The notes below the pieces were generated by a model. The model searched no databases, was not told the DNA's origin, and worked only from the letters and a program-made list of their open reading frames with translations. From Chlorobium chlorochromatii (GTDB lineage: Bacteria; Bacteroidota; Chlorobiia; Chlorobiales; Chlorobiaceae): a DNA stretch of 32,250 nucleotides. The translations under genes were made by a program, and so were the position numbers. Positions 1 through 6,799 of the stretch are shown one piece after another. Position 1 is the first letter of the stretch. Every line of letters begins with the position of its first letter. The stretch spans positions 71,968 through 104,217 of the forward strand of contig DYND01000001.1 in NCBI GenBank assembly GCA_020721255.1, written 5' to 3'.

Positions 1-74
1 TAACCATGCAGACCTTTTACATTCCATTTACAGCAAGCAAGAGTGTTTGTCGGTTGAATTTTTGATAATCAATT

Positions 75-323
75 ATGAGTAACTTATCAGCGATTAAGCT
101 TGAGGTTATGGCTTTACCGGTAAAAGCCAGAGCAGAACTTGCCGAGTATCTTTTAGCCGGTCTTCATGACTTGGGTGGGGAAGAACTTGAGTCTTTGTGG
201 GTTGAGGAAGCCGAGCGACGTTATCAAGCATATCTTGAAGGGAGTGTTCCAGCACGATCTGCCACAATGGTACTTCAGGAAGCACGGGAAAGACTTCGAT
301 CCATATTGTATTCAGATAACTGA
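75..323 (+). CDS. Putative addiction-module antitoxin (Unstab_antitox-like), orphan
   Basis: The 82-residue protein resembles the 'putative addiction module component' family of small antitoxins that accompany RelE/ParE-type toxins. It has the usual pattern: an N-terminal helix with ALPVKARAELAEYLL (residues 13-27), an acidic middle with a W-x-EEAERR motif (42-49), and a C-terminal amphipathic helix ending near ARERLRS. The ATG at 75 is the first in frame and has no strong ribosome-binding site. The toxin gene is normally just downstream, but bases 324-375 and the next genes show none, so the copy looks orphaned. It opens an accessory region with a DUF4258/DUF2283 pair and a broken NACHT gene. 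The family call rests on recognised pattern only; antitoxin activity is inferred. Confidence 0.6.
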   Translation: MSNLSAIKLEVMALPVKARAELAEYLLAGLHDLGGEELESLWVEEAERRYQAYLEGSVPARSATMVLQEARERLRSILYSDN

Positions 324-375
324 ATTTGCAGAGTGCTTGAAGGGTGAAGGGAGAATGCTATCAAACAGCCTGTTT

Positions 376-576
376 TTACATGGCTTCCGATGGTTGGCTT
401 GCCAATTCGTCAAGCGATACATGATTCGAAATGTTGAGCAATTCAATGCCAACAATACGGTTGTGGTTATCATAATCAACAATCATGTCCGTACGCACCT
501 CTTCTGACTCGGAAATACTTTGTTCACTTAGCTTTACATAAAGTGTGTCGTTTTCTTTATCAATCATAATTTTCAT
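376..576 (-). CDS. DUF2283 family small protein
   Basis: The 66-residue product has the DUF2283 signature: an N-terminal KIMIDKENDTLYVKLS strand pair (2-17), then EEVRTDMIVDYD and an IVGIELLNIS strand. The family's biochemical role is unknown, but it is very often encoded next to DUF4258 proteins in toxin-antitoxin-like pairs. Here its start overlaps the end of the upstream DUF4258 gene by 4 bases (ATGA-type overlap), so the two are probably translationally coupled. Family length is typically 60-80 residues, so this copy looks full length. It is divergent from the NACHT gene. Confidence 0.75.
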   Translation of the reverse strand: MKIMIDKENDTLYVKLSEQSISESEEVRTDMIVDYDNHNRIVGIELLNISNHVSLDELASQPSEAM

Positions 577-755
577 TGTTTAACAACTCGTAACCATCGG
601 TTTTCATTTGCTGCAATTTTTTTAAGATAATGAACCGTTGCGTCATTATCGTATAACTCCACAAGGTCAGGGAAATTGATTGTTTGTTCTACCCATTCAA
701 GTTGAATGCCTCGAATTATCAGCATTTCGTGAAAATGTTTTGAAAAGATAAGCAT
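573..755 (-). CDS. DUF4258 family protein, C-terminus apparently shortened
   Basis: This 60-residue protein starts LIFSKHFHEMLIIRGI, matching the DUF4258 pattern of an N-terminal FSKHA-x-ER-x-RGI helix followed by 'WVEQTINFPDLVE' and 'HYLKKI'. It ends at NRWLRVVKQ, where family members normally continue for about 15-20 residues through a final beta strand of the V-T-A-FFDRR type. That strand is missing, so the copy may be truncated or may depend on its coupled partner. It is upstream of and overlaps the DUF2283 gene, the usual order of this pair. DUF4258 is often treated as a toxin-like RelE-fold candidate; no catalytic function can be read from the sequence. Confidence 0.65.
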   Translation of the reverse strand: MLIFSKHFHEMLIIRGIQLEWVEQTINFPDLVELYDNDATVHYLKKIAANENRWLRVVKQ

Positions 756-3737
756 CTCTTTCTTGATATGTCAAATACAGCAAAACATGACAGAAAAGCA
801 GTATCGTAAAATTAAAATTCTCATTGCATCACCGGGCGATGTTGCGAAGGAGCGAGAGATTACCGAAGAGGTAATCACAGATTGGAATACATGCCATTCT
901 GATGAACATCAGTTTACGCTTGAAGCGGTGCTTTGGGAATCGCATTCAGTTCCTGAATTCGGTGATAGGGTGCAGGAGATTCTCAACAAGCAGATTGTTG
1001 ACCAGTGTCATGGAGCGATAGGCATTTTTTTGGACACGGATTGGCACGAACACAGGCATAGCTCCTGGTGGTGCGGTTGAGGAGATCAAGCGGATACGGG
1101 CGATGGAAAAGCCGGTCATGTTGTATTTTTCCGATGTTCCAGTCTCTCCAAAAAAAATTGATCTTCAGCAGAAGCAAAAGCTTGACGAATATCGTGCATC
1201 GTTGCAGCCACAGGCGCTAATGGGGGAGTATGAAACGCTTGAAGAGTTTCGTCAAAAACTGTCTCATCACTTGGCATTGCAGGTACCGAAGTGGTTTAGC
1301 CAAAAAAACGAGAGGAATCCCTCGGATGTTGTTGTGTCTCATCCAACCACCGATTCCGACCTTCTCCTCCGCTACCAAGCCACGCTGAAGCAGCAGCTCG
1401 GCAATATAACGCTCACGGGTTCGCCAGCGCTGGAGAATTTTGCAACCAAGCTTTCCGAAACGTTTGTATCACTCAGTCTTTCCGGTTCAGTGCGTGCTGA
1501 AACTCGCTTTTGCAAGGGAGTTGAATGCGAATTATTGAGTGATGCGCGAAGCAGTACGCCTGAAGAGGTGATGAGCATTGTGTTTCAGCAGCACCCCTTA
1601 CTTTTGATTATCGGCGATCCGGGTTCGGGGAAAACAACGCTTCTCAAGCATTATCTGCTCTCTTGCCTCGATAATGGACAACATAAAAAGTTTGGTTTCA
1701 GTGAACCGGTTAACGTCTTTTTTCTGCCGTTACGTGAGCTGAACATAGGCAAGGATGGCGATATTTCGCTTGCCGATAATCTTGAGCAATGGTCGAAAAA
1801 ACAGTTTCTCGCCATTGATGCGGCACACTTTTCCAATTGGCTTGATCAACCATCAACGTTAGTGCTGCTTGATGGTCTGGATGAAATCAGCGATAAAGAG
1901 GATAGGATAGCGGTTTGCAAGTGGATTGACCGCACGGTTGAGTGCTTTACCAAGGCAAAGTTTGTAGTGACCTCGCGAAGCACGGGTTATCGCAAAGGCG
2001 ATGGTATTGAGATTGAGGCAGATCATCAGCGGGCAGACATTATGGATTTCTCTCCAAAACAGCAGGAGGAGTTTTTGCATCGCTGGTTCAAGGCTGCGTT
2101 TTGTGGTGAAATTCCCCCTGCCGGCGATCAGGCTGTGTGGCGAAGTGAGCAGGAGTAGAAGGCTACCAAAAAAGCCGGTGCCATTCTTGCGTTTCTTGCC
2201 TTGGAGAAAAATCGCAGTTTGCGCCCTCTGGCGGGTGTGCCGCTCTTATTGCAGATTATGGCGATGCTGTGGAAAGAGCGGGAGTATCTACCGGGTAGTC
2301 GCCTTGAACTGTACGATGCGGCGTTGAACTATCTCCTTGATTATCGTGACCGTCGTCGTGGGCTCTATCCAAAACTATCCGCACAGGATGCGCGTCGGGT
2401 ACTGAGCCCTGTCTCGCTGTTGATGCAGGAAGAGCTGAAAAAAGATGAAATTGGTCGGCAAACGATGCAGGAGCAGATGCAGGTACAGCTCGACACGCTC
2501 TACAACTCTTTGCCAGCGTCAGATTTTTGCCGAAATCTTGTTGACCGCGCTGGTTTACTGGTGGAGTATGGGGATAATGAGTATGTGTTTCGCCATAAGT
2601 CATTCCGCGAGTACATGGCTGGCGTTCAGCTTGTCAAGAACATGCGCCATGCTGATGCGCTCGATAAGCTTGTACTCCATTTTGGTGACGACTGGTGGAC
2701 GGAGGTCTTCCGCTTTTTTATTGCTCATGTTGATGATGCTGAATTGTTCGACAGTTTTATGCAGAAGCTCTTCGATGCTCCGGTGTCGGAGGAGTTAACG
2801 CAGAAGCAGCAGGATTTGCTGGTGACACTTGTTGAAGAAGCACCGCAGAAAAAGATTGATGCGTTGAAAAAGAAGCTACTGAATCCAGAAATTACGTTGC
2901 TTGAACCAGACAAAGTGCGTAATCGCCAGCGCTATCTGGTGTCGTGCCTGAATGCTATCGCTAAGCCTGACGCTCTTGACGTAATCGAGGAGTTCAAGCG
3001 CTCAGATTTGTCGCAAGACAGGAACAGTGGCGCAATGATGCTGGTTGATCCGCTTGGCGCTGAATATATTTTCATCAAAGGTGGCGAGTTTATCTATTCA
3101 GTTGGGGAACAGCGTAAAACTGTAGATGACTGCTCCTTCGCAAAACACACCGTTACAAATCAGCAATATCGCCGGTTTATCAGCTATCTGGAGGGAAAAG
3201 AGGCTGAATTTGAACGCATTATCTCTTTCGTATTGTATGAAGAAAAGTTACTGCAAATGGCATCAGCTATTGAAGGATTCAGCGACTATCTGGATGAAAA
3301 TAAATCCATGTCGAAGCGTTTTCTGTCAGAGTATGATGATGATAAACGATTCAACAAAGATGAGCAGCCGGTTGTTGGGGTAAGCTGGTATGCGGCACGT
3401 GCCTATTGCTTATGGCTTTCGCTCCTTGCCAGAAACGGTAACGGGGAAAAAACAGGTGTGTATCGTTTACCAACAGAAGTGGAATGGGAGTGGGCAGCAG
3501 GTGGGCAACGGGATAAAACGGGAATATTAAAAGTTCGTCCATATCCGTGGGCAGAGGAGAAAGGAGAACCTTCAAAATTGCTTGCTAATTACAATGAGCA
3601 TGAAGGTTCCACAACTCCTGTAGGACGTTACCCTGAAGGAGCAACACCTGAAGGGCTGTACGATATGGCTGGTAATGTGTGGGAGTGGATGGAGAATCTG
3701 TACGGTGAAGGAGCTTTCACTCCTGATTCCCGTTCGT

Positions 3738-3838
3738 TGCGCGGGGGTTCGTGGTACGACAAATCTGATGATCTGCGTTGCTCTTCCCGGAGCTTCGACG
3801 ATCCGTGGGACCGGGGCAGCGACGGCGGTTTTCGAGTG
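3738..3838 (+). other. Candidate DGR-type variable region in the FGE-like C-terminus
   Basis: The 3' end of the NACHT-FGE gene has the fixed frame of a DGR variable region: LRGGSW, then LR, R, P and R anchors, then GFRV. Between the anchors about half of the codons end in C (TAC, GAC, TGC, TCC, AGC, TTC, GAC, GAC, GGC, AGC, GAC, GGC), as expected if AAC codons in a template repeat were mutated at adenines. Elsewhere in this gene aspartate is mostly GAT. FGE-fold C-termini are classic DGR targets. No reverse transcriptase or template repeat lies in the window, so the call is inference; ordinary FGE domains share the same anchors. Confidence 0.4.
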
Positions 3839-3843
3839 ATTCA

Positions 3844-3865
3844 TTCCAGTCATTCTTCACTGGAA
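3844..3865 (+). repeat. Perfect 7-bp inverted repeat just after the variable region
   Basis: TTCCAGT at 3844-3850 and ACTGGAA at 3859-3865 are perfect complements around an 8-base loop. They sit 12 bases after the GGT-TTT codons that close the putative variable region and just before the stop codon. DGR targets often carry a hairpin or cruciform directly downstream of the variable region. No T-tract follows, so a terminator role is less likely. Confidence 0.5.
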
Positions 3866-4000
3866 ATCTGAACATCTGATATCTGGAACTCTGAAAAAAA
3901 GCTTACTCGGTAGGGAAGAATGAACATGGGGCGCTTCGATACGCGCTTCGCGCTACTCAGCGACCGTGTTGATTTTGGGCACTTACTCTCTTTCTACCCA

Positions 4001-4128
4001 TCCCTCCTTCGGTGTACTCCCCCTTTCCAGGGGGAGAGTTTGTAATTTGCACATCGCATTGCAAATTCCCGTTTCCCCTCCTTTTGAAGGAGGGGTGGCA
4101 GGCGAAGCCTGACGGGGTGGTGGTTTCG
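4001..4128. repeat. Dispersed palindromic repeat, copy 1
   Basis: This stretch matches 20511-20628 over its whole length with small gaps. The 46-base core (4075-4120) differs at only two positions from 20575-20620. It contains nested inverted repeats: CCCCTCCTTTT/GAAGGAGGGG and AGGCGAAGCCT, then the conserved tail GACGGGGTGG. It is a REP- or MITE-like non-coding element; similar GGGGTGGC...GACGGGGTGG elements are known to me from Bacteroidetes/Chlorobi genomes. It lies between the broken NACHT gene and a DUF6398-like remnant. No transposase is present. Confidence 0.75.
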
Positions 4129-4159
4129 ACTCCGCTCAACTATAAACCCGTTATCTTTC

Positions 4160-4370
4160 AATGTCCAGATCAATGGATTTTTTACTGATACCACATGCTG
4201 CGCTTAACTCATCCACCCGCATGTGTGGAGTTTGTGTTTTGTCGAACCGAAAATTGACGGTGCCCAGTGCATAGAGAATACTGCGTGCCCATATTTTCGG
4301 TTTTCCCCGGTCACATTAAAGCGGTTGGAACAGATTCGGATTATTTCTTGGGCTTATTATACCCGCGCTG
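4160..4370 (-). pseudogene. DUF6398-like gene remnant
   Basis: On the minus strand the sequence reads RGKPKIWARSILYALG, then TVNFRFDKTQTPHMRVDEL and SAACGISKKS. This matches the core of DUF6398 domains (RGKPEIWA-x-GI-x-YALG-x-VNFLFDKSQTPH...ELCAAFGVS), often seen fused to pRiA4b ORF-3-like proteins. A stop codon lies just before the CDRGK segment, the preceding residues only loosely fit the family, and the frame stops soon after GISKKS. No complete open frame exists, so it is a fragment. The rest of the 517-base gap 3872-4388 holds the dispersed repeat and a GC-rich CGCGCTTCGCGC-like palindrome near 3940. Confidence 0.45.
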
Positions 4371-4388
4371 ATTTGGGGAATATTTTCA

Positions 4389-5615
4389 TTATCCTACTTC
4401 TTTTCCAGCCATAACAAGTGTCGGTGGCGCACCCAAATGCCTTCCTGCAAGCAGGACATTCCAATAAAGCCACTCAAAACCGAGTTTGCCTTGCCAGTTC
4501 ATCTTTGTCTCCTTCAAAAGAGAGAATGGACCAAGTTTAGGCATCGGGAATTTGCCCGGCAGGGGCTCTATTTTGTAGTTGAAGTCAATCAGTGAAGAAG
4601 TGCCTTTGGAATAAACGATGAAACAGGTCGAATGTCCATCATATATTTCTTCAGGCTTAGTGCCATGTATTTCAGCCATAATATTGAACACCACCACGTC
4701 TGCTTCATAATGAGCAACCGAACCGGCTTTGGATGTCGGTACGTTAGTAGCATCACCAATAACATAAACATTATCGTGCTTCAATGCCTTGAGCGTATTG
4801 TGATGAGTCGGCACATAACCAATAGTGTCATCAATACCAGACTTACTGATTACCTCATCTCCAATGGTTGTCGGGATAATAACCAAGGTATCAAACGATA
4901 CTTTATCTCCTTGTACGGACTCGATATACTTCTCTTTTCCGCGTACAGCATTGAGTTCAAAACCCGGAGTTATTTTAATATTTTTGCTCTTTGCTGCTTC
5001 ATTATAAATCGCTGTTGCTTTAGGTTTTGTAAACGCACCGGAAAGAGGCGTAACCAGCTCAATCTCCGTCTTGTTTCTGATACCTTTTTTCTTGCAAAAC
5101 CAGTCGGCCATAAAAACAAATTCAATAGGTGCAACCGGACATTTAAACGGAAGCTCCGCAATATTTAACACTAATTTTCCACCATCAAACTCTTTTAACC
5201 GCTTGCAAAGCAGATTAGCAGACTCTATGGTATAAAATGAAAAAGCATTTTTCCCCCAGGCATCCATGAGGCCATCATTTTCCTCCGGAACTATTTTACA
5301 ACCTGTGGAGATAACAAGAAAATCGTACACAAAGGTATGATTTCTGGTCTTTACTTCCTTCTTGTCAGGATTAATGTGAGTAATTTCATCAATCACGAAA
5401 TTAACGCCTGGCATAATGTATTTTTTCCTTGAGCGTACCAGTGTCTTCGATTTTTGAAGATCAAAAGCAACAAACAGCAAACCGGGTTGATAGATATGCT
5501 GGTCATCGCGGTCAATAACCGTTATCTCCCACTCTGGCGGTAAATGCCTTCGCAAATTATTCGAAACAATTGTCCCGCCAGTACCTCCACCTAATACCAC
5601 TATTTTTTTTGCCAT
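4389..5615 (-). CDS. Sulfide:quinone reductase, type III-like
   Basis: This 408-residue flavoprotein would oxidise sulfide at the membrane and pass electrons to the quinone pool. The N-terminal Rossmann motif VVLGGGTGGT (6-15) binds FAD; STGCKIVPEE (103-112), GDATNVPTSKAGSVAH (287-302) and the C-terminal segment LPGKFPMPKLGPFSLLKE are typical of SQR. Three cysteines stand out: C106, C159 (in PFKCPVAP) and C331 (in STCF). C159 and C331 match the usual redox pair; C106 right after STG suits the type III branch, in which I recall some members being annotated as selenoproteins. An AGGAGGT ribosome-binding site sits just upstream of the ATG. The family is hallmark energy metabolism in green sulfur bacteria. 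The exact subtype is inferred from overall pattern. Confidence 0.85.
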   Translation of the reverse strand: MAKKIVVLGGGTGGTIVSNNLRRHLPPEWEITVIDRDDQHIYQPGLLFVAFDLQKSKTLVRSRKKYIMPGVNFVIDEITHINPDKKEVKTRNHTFVYDFLVISTGCKIVPEENDGLMDAWGKNAFSFYTIESANLLCKRLKEFDGGKLVLNIAELPFKCPVAPIEFVFMADWFCKKKGIRNKTEIELVTPLSGAFTKPKATAIYNEAAKSKNIKITPGFELNAVRGKEKYIESVQGDKVSFDTLVIIPTTIGDEVISKSGIDDTIGYVPTHHNTLKALKHDNVYVIGDATNVPTSKAGSVAHYEADVVVFNIMAEIHGTKPEEIYDGHSTCFIVYSKGTSSLIDFNYKIEPLPGKFPMPKLGPFSLLKETKMNWQGKLGFEWLYWNVLLAGRHLGAPPTLVMAGKEVG

Positions 5616-5782
5616 TACCTTACCTCCTGTTTATCAATCAGTTATCAAATTTCAATTGCAAAACAACGTTATAGATGGATCAACACAGACGCCATAGAGA
5701 ATTTTGATACCTTGAAACAAAGCGATTCAGCGAAGAATATGAATAAAAGAGACTCAATCCACCTTGGTATTAACAATTGAAT

Positions 5783-5794
5783 ATATAGCTATAT
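5783..5794. promoter_or_regulatory. 12-bp AT palindrome upstream of the SQR gene
   Basis: The perfect palindrome ATATAGCTATAT lies about 170 bases upstream of the SQR start and just beyond the end of the small minus-strand gene. It could be an operator or a chance AT-rich palindrome. No matching factor can be named. Confidence 0.2.
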
Positions 5795-5821
5795 TACCAT
5801 ATTCTTCTATCGTCAAACGCA

Positions 5822-6010
5822 TCAAAGACCCAAAATAGAGTCATGATGCTTATGGATAGTTGCAACATTTTCAACAGTCCACTCTACTTTTTTCCTGAAA
5901 TCTGCCTTACGAACAGCACAATTCTTTTTTTGACATAGTTTACACGAAAACTCAAGGCATCCATCCGTAATCAAATCGATAAGTGGTGGTGATGTTTCAG
6001 CAAAGGGCAT
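5822..6010 (-). CDS. Small four-cysteine protein of unknown function
   Basis: The 62-residue reading frame encodes a cluster C-x4-C-x2-C-x4-C (CLEFSCKLCQKKNC, residues 18-31), which suggests a small zinc-binding or metal-cluster site. The rest is basic and polar with no signal peptide or membrane segment. Its ATG is 6 bases after the stop of the upstream minus-strand gene 6017-6292, so they likely form an operon divergent from groES. I do not recognise a family. Four cysteines in a 14-residue span favour a real metal-binding protein over a chance frame. Confidence 0.5.
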   Translation of the reverse strand: MPFAETSPPLIDLITDGCLEFSCKLCQKKNCAVRKADFRKKVEWTVENVATIHKHHDSILGL

Positions 6011-6016
6011 TGCGAG

Positions 6017-6292
6017 TCAAGCAATAGTATCATCCTCAAGTGCGCCGCCATGAAGCCTGATATGCGGAAAGTGCCCTTGGGTGCGTTCAACCCACACATC
6101 GCTGCCTTTACTGAACTCGGTTTCGTTCGACGCAACAGAGGCGCGGTTTTTTGCAAGCGCGGTTATCTCCTCCAGCAGACCAGCAAGGATGCGATCGTCA
6201 GTAGTGGCGGTATCATCCTTCATTTTTGAGTGTATGCTGGCCAGTTTTTCGACGGTGACTTTACCGATGGTGTGATAGAGCGCTTGATTCAT
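6017..6292 (-). CDS. Small hypothetical protein, divergent from groES
   Basis: The 91-residue acidic soluble protein has a helical N-terminal half (MNQALYHTIGKVTVEKLASIHSK begins it; its first ~50 residues look amphipathic) and a C-terminal stretch with VWVERTQGHF near residues 67-76. No known domain, signal peptide or transmembrane segment is seen. It shares a 180-base divergent intergenic region with groES and lies directly upstream of the four-cysteine gene. The gene call rests on position, length and the tight downstream junction. Confidence 0.5.
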   Translation of the reverse strand: MNQALYHTIGKVTVEKLASIHSKMKDDTATTDDRILAGLLEEITALAKNRASVASNETEFSKGSDVWVERTQGHFPHIRLHGGALEDDTIA

Positions 6293-6343
6293 TGTTTTAT
6301 GGCTAAAGTGAAAAATCCCTGATTTTCCATGTAAATAGTGTTT

Positions 6344-6372
6344 GGAAGAGATGAAATTTTTCTTATTATTAA
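6344..6372 (+). promoter_or_regulatory. Predicted sigma-70 type promoter of groES-groEL
   Basis: TTGGAA (6344-6349) and TATTAA (6367-6372) are separated by 17 bases, 8 bases ahead of the CIRCE element. That puts the likely transcription start at or next to CIRCE, the usual arrangement for HrcA control. Predicted from pattern only. Confidence 0.5.
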
Positions 6373-6380
6373 AAATCGCT

Positions 6381-6407
6381 TTAGCACTCTCTGTGTTCGA
6401 GTGCTAA
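6381..6407 (+). promoter_or_regulatory. CIRCE operator (HrcA binding site)
   Basis: TTAGCACTC (6381-6389), a 9-base spacer and GAGTGCTAA (6399-6407) match the CIRCE consensus exactly. CIRCE is bound by the HrcA repressor and gives heat-shock control of groESL. It lies 65 bases upstream of the groES start. hrcA itself is not in the window. Confidence 0.97.
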
Positions 6408-6472
6408 AAAAGATATAAGTTGTTTACTATAGTATCTTACTATTCAATCAAAAACCCAAACGAGATAAGACA

Positions 6473-6757
6473 ATGAACTTGAAACCCTTAGCTGATCGAG
6501 TTATTGTTAAGCCTGCAGCGGCGGAAGAAAAAACCAAGGGCGGCCTTTATATTCCTGATACAGGAAAAGAAAAACCGCAGTATGGTGAAGTTGTTGCCGT
6601 AGGTGCAGGTAAAGTTGCTGATAATGGTCAACTGCTTGAAATGCAGGTCAAGGCTGGCGACAAAGTGCTTTATGGTAAATATTCTGGCACCGAAGTAAGT
6701 GTTGAGGGTGAAGATTACCTCATCATGCGTGAGTCGGATATTTTCGCCATTCTTTAA
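6473..6757 (+). CDS. groES: Co-chaperonin GroES
   Basis: The 94-residue protein is full-length GroES, the heptameric lid of the GroEL folding chamber in the cytoplasm. It begins [14 protein letters not shown], has the mobile-loop region [12 protein letters not shown] (18-29), the GEVVAVG strand and the C-terminal [13 protein letters not shown]. The ATG at 6473 is the only start giving a standard N-terminus; a weak GAGAT precedes it. It is the first gene of the CIRCE-controlled operon, with groEL starting 42 bases after its stop. Confidence 0.98.
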   Translation: MNLKPLADRVIVKPAAAEEKTKGGLYIPDTGKEKPQYGEVVAVGAGKVADNGQLLEMQVKAGDKVLYGKYSGTEVSVEGEDYLIMRESDIFAIL

Positions 6758-6799
6758 TGTTATTAACATTTTAAAACCTTATTGGAGGAACAGTTAACA

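Larger units (their letters stand above)
787..3871 (+). pseudogene. Broken NACHT NTPase with TIR/DUF4062-like N-terminus and FGE-like C-terminus
   Basis: Joining three open stretches gives a protein of about 1027 residues. The N-terminus (about 1-150) carries ILIASPGDVAKERE and GIFWTRIGT motifs typical of TIR/DUF4062-like sensor or effector modules. A NACHT/STAND ATPase follows, with Walker A GDPGSGKTT at 1613-1639 and Walker B LVLLDGLDE near 1859-1885. A helical region reaches about 3000, and an FGE-sulfatase/C-type-lectin-like domain (about 3010-3860) shows RLPTEVEWEWAAGG, YDMAGNVWEWMEN and LRGGSW. Such architectures belong to bacterial NLR-like conflict proteins. Two lesions break it: a T7 run at 1025-1031 where six T restores the frame, and an in-frame TAG at 2156-2158. 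All else is intact, so decay is recent, or one lesion is a phase-variable site or sequencing error. ATG 787 is the best start; TTG 763 is possible. Confidence 0.85.

Noticed and set aside
166..507. Plus-strand 113-residue frame over the antitoxin and DUF2283 genes
   Set aside because: It overlaps both recognised genes out of frame and shows no motif; a toxin was looked for and not found in it.
2201..3871. Separate gene starting at TTG 2201
   Set aside because: It begins inside the NACHT region in the same frame as the part before TAG 2156, so it is the continuation of the broken gene.
3872..4388. DGR template repeat or reverse transcriptase next to the variable region
   Set aside because: No near-copy of 3738-3838 rich in AAC and no RT motif were seen here or elsewhere in the window.
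4632..5168. Plus-strand 178-residue frame opposite the SQR gene
   Set aside because: Antisense shadow of a well-conserved flavoprotein gene; no motif of its own.
5290..5310. Selenocysteine in the SQR gene
   Set aside because: Residue 106 is a normal cysteine codon, and there is no in-frame TGA in the gene.
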